Below, in pieces: positions 7,253-15,315 of a stretch of DNA of 64,000 nt (within the stretch, counting starts at the first letter, position 1; each line of letters starts with the position of its first letter). The translations under genes were made by a program, and so were the position numbers. This DNA comes from Paraburkholderia silvatlantica. Lineage in GTDB: Bacteria > Pseudomonadota > Gammaproteobacteria > Burkholderiales > Burkholderiaceae. Under the pieces are notes generated by a model. That model made no database searches. It saw only the letters and a program-made list of their open reading frames with translations, and was not told where the DNA came from. The stretch is from the NCBI RefSeq assembly GCF_003096715.1, contig NZ_QEOL01000018.1, positions 115,597 to 179,596 of the forward strand, in the 5' to 3' direction.

Positions 7253-9142
7253 TCAGATCGCCCAGCAGGAGCAGCCTAGCGCGCCCCAGAAGCCCTTGGC
7301 ATCCGAGGTCGGCAGCGTGCTGCCCCATGCGCTCGCGTGGCCGTGGCCATGCACGTCGCAAGCGTTCGCGCAAGCACACATCGCCGCCGCTGCGGCGCGC
7401 TGCAACGGCGAGCCTTCACGCTGCGTTGCACCCCAGCCGCCATAGCCGCCGTACTGGCGCACCGGCGACCAGTCCGGCATGGCAGGTGGAATCGGCGCGT
7501 CGTATTGCGAGAACGGGCCCGCGCCCCAGACGATCCTGCCGCCCACGACCGTGAGCAATGCCGTCGTCGCGGCGATATCGTCTTCGGCGCACGCAAAGAA
7601 GTCGCGGTCCGGCACCATCAGGTCGGCGAGTTGCCCAACCGCGATGCGGCCTTTGCGGCCTTCTTCGTTCGAGAACCAGGTGACGTACTCTGTCCACATG
7701 CGCAACGCAGTTTCGCGATCGAGCAGATTGCGCTGCGGATACATCCGCAGGCCGCCGACCGTCTTGCCGGTCACGAGCCACGCAAGGGACACCCACGGGT
7801 TGTACGAGGCCACGCGCGTGGCGTCGGTACCGGCCGAAACCTTGATGCCCTTGGCAAGCATCTTCGCGACGGGCGGGGTGGCTTCCGCCGCCTGCGCGCC
7901 GTAACGCTCGACGAAATACTCGCCCTGGTAGGCCATGCGATGCTGCACCGCGATGCCGCCGCCCAGCGCGGCGATGCGGTCCATCGAGCGCCCGGAAACG
8001 GTTTCCGCGTGGTCGAAGAACCAGTTGATGCCTGCGAGCGGAATGTCCTGATTGACCTTCTCGAACACGTCGAGCGCGCGGCTGATGGTTTCGTCGTAGG
8101 TGGCATGCAACCGCCACGGCCAGCGGTTCTGCGCCAGCACGCGCACCACGCCTTCGAGTTCGCCCTCCATCCCCGGCGGCAACTCGGGGCGCGCAACACG
8201 GAAGTCCTCGAAGTCGGCCGCCGAGAACACGAGCATTTCGCCCGCGCCGTTATGCCGGAAGTAATCCGAACCATCGTGATACTTGACCGTGCGTGTCCAG
8301 TTCACGAAGTCTTCCTTTTCGGCATTCGGCTTTTGCGTGAAGAGGTTGTACGCGATGCGCACCGTCATCTCGCCCGCCTCGTGGAGTTTGCGGATGACTC
8401 CGTAATCGTCGGGATAGTTCTGCGATCCGCCGCCCGCGTCGATTGCACCCGTCACGCCAAGTCGGTTCAGTTCACGCATGAAGTGGCGCGTCGAATTGTA
8501 CTGATATTCGGGCGGCAGCTTCGGACCTTTCGCGAGCGTCGCATAGAGGATCGAGGCATTGGGATTCGCGAGCAGCAGACCGGTGGGGTTGCCCGCGCTG
8601 TCGCGCAGGATCGTGCCGCCAGGCGGCTCGGGCGTTTCCTTCGTATAGCCCACTACGCGCAGGGCCGCTGCGTTGAGCAGCGCGCGGTCGTACAAATGAA
8701 GGATGAATACGGGCGTATCGGGCGCCACGGCGTTGAGCTCTTCGATGGTCGGCAGACGCTTCTCTTCGAACTGATGTTCGGTGAAGCCGCCAACCACACG
8801 CACCCATTGCGGCGCGGGCGTGATCGCGACCTGCTGCTTGAGCATTTCCATGGCAATGGCGAGCGAGCGAACGCCGTCCCAGCGCAATTCCATGTTGTAG
8901 TTGAGGCCGCCACGAATCAAATGCAGGTGATTGTCGATCAAGCCAGGAAGTGCCGGCCGGCCGCCAAGATCGACGACTCGGGTCGCGCTGCCCGCGAGCG
9001 GCATGAGTTCGGCATCGCTGCCCACTGCCACGAAGCGGCCTTCGGCAATCGCCACGGCAGTGGCAGTCGGGTTCGAACGGTCGAGCGTAGTGAACCGTCC
9101 GTTATGCAGAATGAGATCAGGATGGGTGGCGGTTGCACACAT
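7253..9142 (-). CDS. Amidohydrolase family 3 (YtcJ-like) metal-dependent hydrolase with Cys/His-rich C-terminal tail
   Basis: 629 residues. The TIM-barrel metal site is visible: DNHLHL (His72, His74), later LHATYD and FDHAETV histidines and the GTDATR aspartate. The body matches YtcJ-type amidohydrolases that cut amide, imide or ester bonds of unknown substrates. The last 42 residues are unusual: a CACANAC cluster at 589-595, HGHGH at 598-602 and a terminal GCSCWAI with Cys624/Cys626, a pattern that could bind a metal or form disulfides. No signal peptide is seen, so the location is probably cytoplasmic. The gene is second in the operon, 28 bases after the small XapX gene. Confidence 0.9.
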   Translation of the reverse strand: MCATATHPDLILHNGRFTTLDRSNPTATAVAIAEGRFVAVGSDAELMPLAGSATRVVDLGGRPALPGLIDNHLHLIRGGLNYNMELRWDGVRSLAIAMEMLKQQVAITPAPQWVRVVGGFTEHQFEEKRLPTIEELNAVAPDTPVFILHLYDRALLNAAALRVVGYTKETPEPPGGTILRDSAGNPTGLLLANPNASILYATLAKGPKLPPEYQYNSTRHFMRELNRLGVTGAIDAGGGSQNYPDDYGVIRKLHEAGEMTVRIAYNLFTQKPNAEKEDFVNWTRTVKYHDGSDYFRHNGAGEMLVFSAADFEDFRVARPELPPGMEGELEGVVRVLAQNRWPWRLHATYDETISRALDVFEKVNQDIPLAGINWFFDHAETVSGRSMDRIAALGGGIAVQHRMAYQGEYFVERYGAQAAEATPPVAKMLAKGIKVSAGTDATRVASYNPWVSLAWLVTGKTVGGLRMYPQRNLLDRETALRMWTEYVTWFSNEEGRKGRIAVGQLADLMVPDRDFFACAEDDIAATTALLTVVGGRIVWGAGPFSQYDAPIPPAMPDWSPVRQYGGYGGWGATQREGSPLQRAAAAAMCACANACDVHGHGHASAWGSTLPTSDAKGFWGALGCSCWAI

Positions 9143-9170
9143 GTGCGTTTCCTCGCTTCACGTACTTCGA

Positions 9171-9338
9171 TTAAAAGCCGAACAACGGCTTGAGGATTGG
9201 GATGGCCTGCGCGCCAATTACCATGCCCAGCAAACCAATGAGGGCGACGAGCGGCGGCGCCGGCGAGCGGACCTTGATAGCGCTGTAGATCACGCCGGCG
9301 AGCGCGCCCGCGCCAAGCGACACGAGATACGTTTCCAT
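9171..9338 (-). CDS. XapX-domain small membrane protein (copy 1)
   Basis: 55-residue protein, METYLVSLGAGALAGV at the start, then SPAPPLVALIGLLGM and a short tail ending in LFGF. The pattern of SPAPP followed by a second hydrophobic helix with GLLGM identifies the XapX domain, a short two-helix membrane protein of unknown function. It is the first gene of the minus-strand operon and is divergent from a LysR gene. It is short enough to be missed by gene callers. A second copy lies at 11462-11737. Confidence 0.9.
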   Translation of the reverse strand: METYLVSLGAGALAGVIYSAIKVRSPAPPLVALIGLLGMVIGAQAIPILKPLFGF

Positions 9339-9483
9339 ACGCTCAGACTCTTCGAAGGATTAAAATGAGAGGCATTGCATCCCGCCCCGTGCCGCCGGGA
9401 CCCGTTTCGCGTCCGCGCAGCGGCGTTGCGCCCCCATCGACGCGGCAGGCCCACTCGACGTTCCGATTGCGACATGCTCCAAC

Positions 9484-10407
9484 ATGCAAAATCTCCCTGA
9501 TCTCGAAGCCTGGGCCATTTTCTTGCGTGTTGCGGAGACCGGCTCGTTTGCCAAGGCCGCCGATCTGCTCGGCATTTCGCAGCCCACAGTCTCCAAGGCC
9601 ATCGCCCGCCTCGAGAAAAAGCTCGGCACCATGCTGCTGTACCGCACGACACGCAAGCTCTCGCTCACGCCGACCGGCGAACAACTGCGTGAGCGCGCAA
9701 TGCAAGTGCTCGCCGAGGCCGAGGACTTCGAAAGCGAAGCGTCGGCACTCGCGGTCGAGCCGCACGGCGTCGTGCGCGTGAACGCGCCGATGTCGTTTGG
9801 CCTGCGCTATCTCGCGCCGCTGCTGCCCGAGTTCCTCTCGCGCTACCCCGGCGTCGATGTCGAACTCATGCTCACCGACCATCTGGTCGACATCGTGGCG
9901 GGCGGCTTCGACGTCGCAATCCGGATTGCCGAACTCAGCGATTCCTCGCTGCGCGCGCGTCGCCTCTGCACCGTGCGACGTCCGCTCGTCGCGGCGCCCG
10001 CCTATCTCGAACAGCATGGACGTCCCGCTCATCCGCGCGATCTCGAACGGCACGCCATCCTGACCTATACGAACCTGCCGACGCCCGAGTGCTGGCGCTT
10101 TCGCCACACGGCGTCCGGCGACGAACATGCCGTGCCTGTGCGCGGGCGTATCCGCACCAACAACGCCGACGTCATCGTGCCTGCGCTGCTCGCCGGCCAG
10201 GGCATCGCCCTTCAACCGGAGTTTCTGGTGTGGGACGCGCTGCAACGCGGCGAACTCGAGCATGTCATGGGCGAGTGGGCGATCGCCGACATCAACGTGA
10301 ACCTCGTCATGCCACCCGGCTTGATGCGCACCACACGCGTCACGGCATTGCTCGACTTCCTCGTGGAACATCTGGCTCATGCACCATGGGCAATGTCCGA
10401 GCGCTGA
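9484..10407 (+). CDS. LysR-family transcriptional regulator
   Basis: 307 residues. The N-terminal helix-turn-helix is at about 5-64 (FAKAADLLGISQPTVSKAIARLEKKL) and the substrate-binding domain at about 90-300. It is divergent from the XapX-amidohydrolase operon with a 145-base gap, and convergent with the YcaC-like gene. It is therefore the probable regulator of that operon. No strong T-N11-A dyad was found in the gap. Confidence 0.92.
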   Translation: MQNLPDLEAWAIFLRVAETGSFAKAADLLGISQPTVSKAIARLEKKLGTMLLYRTTRKLSLTPTGEQLRERAMQVLAEAEDFESEASALAVEPHGVVRVNAPMSFGLRYLAPLLPEFLSRYPGVDVELMLTDHLVDIVAGGFDVAIRIAELSDSSLRARRLCTVRRPLVAAPAYLEQHGRPAHPRDLERHAILTYTNLPTPECWRFRHTASGDEHAVPVRGRIRTNNADVIVPALLAGQGIALQPEFLVWDALQRGELEHVMGEWAIADINVNLVMPPGLMRTTRVTALLDFLVEHLAHAPWAMSER

Positions 10408-10429
10408 CGGCACGAATCCGCCTGCGCCC

Positions 10430-10468
10430 GCCGATGCGGCGCCTTTACATGAAACGCGCCGCATCGGC
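10430..10468. terminator. Bidirectional hairpin terminator
   Basis: Perfect 13-base stem (10430-10442 with 10456-10468, core GATGCGGCGC) with a 13-base loop. It lies between the convergent LysR (ends 10407) and YcaC-like (ends 10493) genes. No clear T-run follows on either strand. Confidence 0.6.
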
Positions 10469-10492
10469 ATCGAGATGCCGCGAGGAACGCAA

Positions 10493-11179
10493 TTACTTTG
10501 CCGGCACTGCCGCAAGCAGTTCGTGCGGCGCAGCCGTGCGCTGCTGGGCTTTGTGAACCATGGTGTAGGCATAGTCGATGCCCATGCCATACGCGCCCGA
10601 ATGCTCCTTCGCAATCGCCATGACCGCGTCGTACGTTTCGCGGCGGGCCCAGTCGCGCTGCCACTCGAGCATGACCTGCTGCCACGTGACGGGCACGACG
10701 CCGGCCTGAACCATGCGCTGCATCGCGAAGTCGTGTGCATCCTTCGACGTACCGCCCGAAGCATCAGCCACCATGTAGATTTCGTAGTCCCCTTCGAGCA
10801 TGGCGCACAACGCGAACGTCGTATTGCAGACTTCCGTCCAGAGACCCGCCACGACCACCTTCTTTCGGCCATTTGCCTTGAGTGCATCGCGGACCTTCTG
10901 GTCGTCCCACGAGTTCATGGACGTGCGCTCCAGCAATTTGTGTTTCGGGAACACGTCGAGCAGTTCAGGGTACGTATAGCCCGAGAAGCTTTCCGTTTCG
11001 ACTGAGGTGATCGTGGTCGGAACATCGAACACCTTGGCCGCCTTGGCAAGCGCGACGACGTTGTTCTTCAGCGCCTGACGATCGATCGACTGCACACCGA
11101 AGGCCATTTGCGGTTGTTGATCGATGATGATCAGCTGGCTGTTCTGCGGAGTGAGGACTTCAAGCTTCGGATTGCTCAT
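10493..11179 (-). CDS. Isochorismatase-superfamily (YcaC-like) hydrolase
   Basis: 228 residues. The conserved Asp20 in LIIIDQQPQ and the nucleophile Cys118 in AGLWTEVCNTT match cysteine hydrolases of the isochorismatase superfamily, close to YcaC. These act on amides or related small molecules; the substrate is unknown. The C-terminal 30 residues extend beyond E. coli YcaC. The start at 11179 has AAAGGA about 10 bases upstream. It lies beside the amidohydrolase operon and is divergent from a second XapX gene, which suggests one pathway for a nitrogen-containing compound. Confidence 0.88.
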   Translation of the reverse strand: MSNPKLEVLTPQNSQLIIIDQQPQMAFGVQSIDRQALKNNVVALAKAAKVFDVPTTITSVETESFSGYTYPELLDVFPKHKLLERTSMNSWDDQKVRDALKANGRKKVVVAGLWTEVCNTTFALCAMLEGDYEIYMVADASGGTSKDAHDFAMQRMVQAGVVPVTWQQVMLEWQRDWARRETYDAVMAIAKEHSGAYGMGIDYAYTMVHKAQQRTAAPHELLAAVPAK

Positions 11180-11322
11180 GATTGGTATTTCCTTTCAACC
11201 GGGGAGAAGAGACGCTACCTCGCGGCGATAACCGGGAGTGGCCAGGGTGTATTGCGCTGGCGTTATCGTCAGCCAGCTGCGCCCATTTGACACGCTAAAG
11301 AGGATATTCAACAACTAAAAAA

Positions 11323-11341
11323 TGGAATTAATCTAATTCCA
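11323..11341. promoter_or_regulatory. AT-rich perfect palindrome, candidate operator
   Basis: TGGAATTA and TAATTCCA form perfect eight-base arms around a three-base spacer. It lies in an AT-rich stretch (about 11290-11400) between the divergent YcaC-like and XapX genes. The start-T and end-A of the 19-base dyad are compatible with a LysR-type site. The binding protein is not known. Confidence 0.5.
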
Positions 11342-11461
11342 GAAAATTTACCCTTAAATAATCTGAATACGTCTTTTCCCGATTATAAAAATCCGATACG
11401 CTTGCGAAGAACCTGCCGTGCAACGTCTTTCCATACAGCGGCCATCGACGAGATCCGTATC

Positions 11462-11737
11462 ATGAAACCGTATATTCTTTCGCTGCTCGCAGGTATCCTT
11501 ATCGGCATCGTCTATTACGCGATTGGCGTGCAGTCGCCGGCACCGCCCACCATCGCACTGGTGGGGCTGCTAGGCATGCTGGCTGGCGAACAGATCCTTC
11601 CGCTCGCGCGCCGCATGCTCTCGGGCGACAAGCCGCGCGCGGCGTGGCGCGAAGCAAAGTGCGGCCAGCATATGTTCGGCTCGCTGCCGGGCGCTCAAGT
11701 ATCCGACGCTGCGGCGAGGGACCGGCAATCATCGTGA
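11462..11737 (+). CDS. XapX-domain membrane protein (copy 2, with C-terminal extension)
   Basis: 91 residues from the ATG at 11462. Residues 1-50 (MKPYILSLLAGILIGIVYYA, then SPAPPTIALVGLLGM) match copy 1 closely. The remaining 40 residues are polar and unlike copy 1. Two membrane helices are expected. It precedes the antiporter gene by 49 bases on the same strand and is probably co-transcribed with it. The upstream region holds the palindrome at 11323. Confidence 0.85.
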   Translation: MKPYILSLLAGILIGIVYYAIGVQSPAPPTIALVGLLGMLAGEQILPLARRMLSGDKPRAAWREAKCGQHMFGSLPGAQVSDAAARDRQSS

Positions 11738-11786
11738 CGCATCGCCATATACCTATTCCCGCACTGCTTCTCGTCCCGGCACGCGG

Positions 11787-13367
11787 ATGAGCAACGTCGA
11801 GCTGTTTCACTACCTGCTGTTGCTGATCTGTGGCGCGGGCGCGCTAACCTGGCTCGCCGGGCGCGCCTCGATCCCGCCGGCCGTCGTGCTGCTGCTGGGC
11901 GGCTGCGTGGTCGCCGTCGCTGGCAAGCGCGTGCCCGACATGGACCCCGACCTGCTGCTCGCGGCCGTGCTGCCGCCACTGCTCATGTCGAGTTCGTTCT
12001 ACACGGCATGGAAGGAATTCCGCCGGGAGTTCTCCACCATCGCCTCGCTCGTGCTCGGGGCGGTCACGTTCACCACAGTTGCCGTTGCGGTGGCCGTACG
12101 CGCCTTCAACCCGGACCTGTCCTGGGCCGCCTGCTTCACGCTTGGCGCAATCGTCTCGCCTCCCGACGCGGTCGCCGCAAAAGCGATTCTCCAGCGCAAT
12201 CCACTGCCCGGAAGACTCATGGCCGTGCTCGAAGGCGAAAGTCTCGTGAACGACGCCTCTGGTCTGCTGCTCTATCAGATGGCCGTTTCTGCCGCGCTGG
12301 CGGCCTCCATCACCGCCGCGAGCGCAACGGGGATGTTCTTCGGGCTCACGTTGATCGGCGTCGCCGTAGGGCTCGCCTGCGGCCAGGCCATGTGCTGGGT
12401 GCTACCGCGTCTGCGCGATCCGATGCTCGGCATCGTCGTGACCTTCATGATGGCGTGGGCGAGCTACGGCATTGCCGAGGCCGTGCACGGATCGGGCGTG
12501 CTCTCGGTGGTGACCTGCGGGCTCGTGCTCGGTGTGCGCCAGCACCGGGTATTCGACGCCGACATGCGCATCAAGGCCAAGTCGACATGGGAAGCGATCG
12601 TGTTCGTGCTCGACGCGCTTGTCTTTGTCCTGATCGGCCTCGCGTTGCACGGCATTCTCGCGGGCGTGAATCACGAAGGCGCGGTGCTGGCGGCCGGGCT
12701 GCATGTCGCGTTGCCCGCGACCGCGGCGGCCATCGCCGCGCGCCCCGTCTGGGTATTCGCCGCCATCTGGCTGCCAGGCAGGTTGCGCGCAAGCCGGACG
12801 GGCGGCCAACCGTGGTCCTTCGCCGAGGCCGTGGTGCTCAGTTGGGCCGGCATGCGCGGCGTCGTGAGCCTCGCCGCCGCGATTGCGCTGCCTGGCAATT
12901 TCCCGGGCCGCGACCTGATCGTGTTCAGCACCTTCCTGCTCATCATCACAACGCTCGTCGTGCAGGGCGGCAGTCTTGCACCGCTCATCCGGCTGCTGAA
13001 GCTGCGCCCCGCCGCGCGCCATACCATGTCCGAGCACGAGGCGCGCGCACAAACGTTCGGTGCATCTCTTGCCGCGCTCGATGAAATCGGCAAGCGCCCG
13101 TCGGGTATCGAGCGCGCCACACTGGAGCGCCTGCTCGCCGAATACCAGGTTCGCGTGAACGCCAACCAGAATGCGCACGCGTCCGGCACCGATCGAGTCG
13201 AGCACCGCGCGCGCTTCCTGCGCGTCGAGCTCGAACTCGTCGGCGTGTCGCGCGCGACGCTGCTCGACCTGCACCGCGCCGGCAAGGTGGACGATGCGGT
13301 TCTGCATCGCATCGAATCCGAACTCGATCTCGAAGAGTTGCGGCTGCAACGTCTGCTCGAACCTTGA
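11787..13367 (+). CDS. CPA1-family Na+/H+ antiporter
   Basis: 526 residues with about 12 hydrophobic segments in the first 410, then a soluble C-terminal tail with a helical end. CPA1 motifs are visible: FTLGAIVSPPDAVAAKAIL and EGESLVNDASGLLLYQ (the Asn-Asp ion-binding pair). It would exchange cytoplasmic Na+ or K+ for H+ across the inner membrane. The RBS before the ATG at 11787 is weak. It is convergent with the following minus-strand gene. Confidence 0.9.
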   Translation: MSNVELFHYLLLLICGAGALTWLAGRASIPPAVVLLLGGCVVAVAGKRVPDMDPDLLLAAVLPPLLMSSSFYTAWKEFRREFSTIASLVLGAVTFTTVAVAVAVRAFNPDLSWAACFTLGAIVSPPDAVAAKAILQRNPLPGRLMAVLEGESLVNDASGLLLYQMAVSAALAASITAASATGMFFGLTLIGVAVGLACGQAMCWVLPRLRDPMLGIVVTFMMAWASYGIAEAVHGSGVLSVVTCGLVLGVRQHRVFDADMRIKAKSTWEAIVFVLDALVFVLIGLALHGILAGVNHEGAVLAAGLHVALPATAAAIAARPVWVFAAIWLPGRLRASRTGGQPWSFAEAVVLSWAGMRGVVSLAAAIALPGNFPGRDLIVFSTFLLIITTLVVQGGSLAPLIRLLKLRPAARHTMSEHEARAQTFGASLAALDEIGKRPSGIERATLERLLAEYQVRVNANQNAHASGTDRVEHRARFLRVELELVGVSRATLLDLHRAGKVDDAVLHRIESELDLEELRLQRLLEP

Positions 13368-13417
13368 AGCGCAGCGCCGACCTCGGGACTTCAGTCCGGC
13401 TCGACCTTATCCGTTCC

Positions 13418-15202
13418 TCAAGACGTACTGACTTGATCCACGCTCCGCCTTAGCCAGGCATGGATCTGCCCCACCGCCGCGGCGCCATCGCCTACCGCCG
13501 AGGCGACGCGCTTCGCCGCGCCAGAGCGCACGTCGCCAATAGCGAAAAGACCCGGCACGTTCGTCTCCAGCGGGAGGCAGCCCGCGTCGTAGCCCAAATC
13601 GTTGTCCGACTCGCTGCTCACATTCGGTGCGCCTGTCATGACGAAGCCGTGCGCGTCGAGGTGTACGCCAGTCGATCTCAGCCAGTCGGTCTTCGGATCG
13701 GCGCCGATGAAGAGAAAAAGATGCCGGGTCTCGATGGTCTCGCCGCCCGCATCCCGATGCCGGATCCGAATGCGCTCGAGACTTCGGTGGCTCGCTTCCA
13801 GCGACGCCAGCGTACAGCCCGCGCAAATCGAGACGTTGCTCAAGGCACCGATTCGATCGATCAGGTAACGCGACATGGTGGCATCGAGACTGTCCCGGCG
13901 AATCAGGACGCGCACGCTTCGCGCGAAGTTGGCGAGAAACACGATAGCCTGCCCCGCCGAATTGCCGCCACCGATCAGCACGATGTCCAGCCCTCTCACG
14001 AGACGTGCTTCGATGGGCGATGCCCAGTAGTAAACCCCTTTATAGTCGAAGCGCTCGAAGCCCGGCACATCGGGCTTGCGGTACGCCGCGCCGCTCGCCG
14101 CCACGACCGTTCGCGCCCAGACGCATTGGCGGTCGGAAAGCGCGAGCGCGAACCTGCCGGACGTGCGCTCGACGCGCTCCACGCCAATCGGAATGGCGAC
14201 GTGCACGCCGAACTTCAGCGCCTGCTGGAAGGCGCGCGCTGCGAGCGCCTGCCCCGTGATACCCGTCGGGAAACCGAGGTAGTTCTCGATGCGCGCGCTC
14301 GCGCCGGCCTGGCCGCCCGGCGCACGCCGATCGAACACCACCACCGAGAGTCCTTCCGATGCGGCGTAGACTGCCGCCGCGAGGCCGGCCGGTCCGGCTC
14401 CGACAATCGCGACGTCATAGCATTGTGAAGCGCAGAACGTCGGGACGAGGCCAAGCCGGGTGGCGAGTTCCACTTCGTCCGGCGCGCGCAGGACCGTTCC
14501 GTCCGGACAAAACACGAGCGGGAAGTCGTCGGGCTTCGAGGTGAGCCCGGCAAGCAACCGTACGGCCTCCGAATCATTACGCGCGTCGACCACGGCTGCG
14601 GGATACGCGTTACGCCGCAGGAAGCCCTGCAGGCGCACGAGCCGCGCGTCGTCGCCATAGCCGACGATAATTGGACCGAGTCCCTGTTCGATGAGCCCGA
14701 GGCGCCGCAGGATCAACGCACGCATGATGTGCTCGCCGAGCTGGGCGTCCGCGATAATGAGAGCGCGCAGTTCCTCCGGCTTTAGCACGAGCGTGTCGCA
14801 ATCGGTTAGCGCAATCGCATCGACGAGAGACGGCTTGCCGGTGAGCTGCACCAACTCACCCATGAAATGCCCGTCATGATGCTCGGTCACTAGCGTGGCG
14901 CCCCCCTGCGCGTCGCGCGAACAGATGCGCGCGCGGCCGCTCAGCAGGATATGCAGCCCTTCGGCCACGCGTCCGGTTTCGAAGATCAACGCCCCGGCCT
15001 TGAACGCCTTGCGGCCGGCAAAGCGGCTCGCGCTGCGGATCTGCGCTGGGGAAAGGCAGGGAAACATCTGGTGCTGCCGATGCTCCAGCGAAGAGAACGG
15101 GTGGTCGGATTCGGGAGAGTTCGTGCTCACGGCGGTGTTCGCGGTCATATCGTCTGCGTCGATCAAATGCCGCCTTGAAGGGAGGTATGCAGGCGCCGGC
15201 AT
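13418..15202 (-). CDS. Cyclic-nucleotide-binding domain fused to thioredoxin-reductase-like FAD oxidoreductase
   Basis: 594 residues from 15202; an internal ATG at 15148 is an alternative start, and neither has a good RBS. A cyclic nucleotide-binding (CRP-like) domain at about 45-165 carries the GHFMGELVQLTGKPS phosphate-binding cassette. A linker follows, then a thioredoxin-reductase-like FAD/NAD(P)H domain from about 270: VAIVGAGPAGLAAAVYA for FAD, IVLIGGGNSAGQA for NAD(P)H and LFAIGDVRSG near the end. At the position of the redox-active CATC of thioredoxin reductase it has YYWASP, so it cannot act as a classical disulfide reductase. A CAGC lies elsewhere, past the NAD(P)H site. The cofactor-binding sites look intact; the electron acceptor is unknown. 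Confidence 0.85.
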   Translation of the reverse strand: MPAPAYLPSRRHLIDADDMTANTAVSTNSPESDHPFSSLEHRQHQMFPCLSPAQIRSASRFAGRKAFKAGALIFETGRVAEGLHILLSGRARICSRDAQGGATLVTEHHDGHFMGELVQLTGKPSLVDAIALTDCDTLVLKPEELRALIIADAQLGEHIMRALILRRLGLIEQGLGPIIVGYGDDARLVRLQGFLRRNAYPAAVVDARNDSEAVRLLAGLTSKPDDFPLVFCPDGTVLRAPDEVELATRLGLVPTFCASQCYDVAIVGAGPAGLAAAVYAASEGLSVVVFDRRAPGGQAGASARIENYLGFPTGITGQALAARAFQQALKFGVHVAIPIGVERVERTSGRFALALSDRQCVWARTVVAASGAAYRKPDVPGFERFDYKGVYYWASPIEARLVRGLDIVLIGGGNSAGQAIVFLANFARSVRVLIRRDSLDATMSRYLIDRIGALSNVSICAGCTLASLEASHRSLERIRIRHRDAGGETIETRHLFLFIGADPKTDWLRSTGVHLDAHGFVMTGAPNVSSESDNDLGYDAGCLPLETNVPGLFAIGDVRSGAAKRVASAVGDGAAAVGQIHAWLRRSVDQVSTS

Positions 15203-15315
15203 GGTGTTCGCTCATCGTGTCACCTTTCGCCGCGGTGCGCATTAACCAGGGCTGAAACGTTCTGAACTCACGTTTGATTTTGGAACGCGCGACGCGGCTC
15301 CCGCGAAGCCGTGCC

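Noticed and set aside
7337..9193. Long open frame on the plus strand antisense to the amidohydrolase gene
   Set aside because: High-GC DNA gives long open antisense frames; the composition is Arg/His-rich, no family motifs, while the minus strand encodes clear catalytic motifs.
13368..13417. GGACT-TC-AGTCC dyad after the antiporter gene
   Set aside because: Two-base loop is too tight to form a hairpin terminator.
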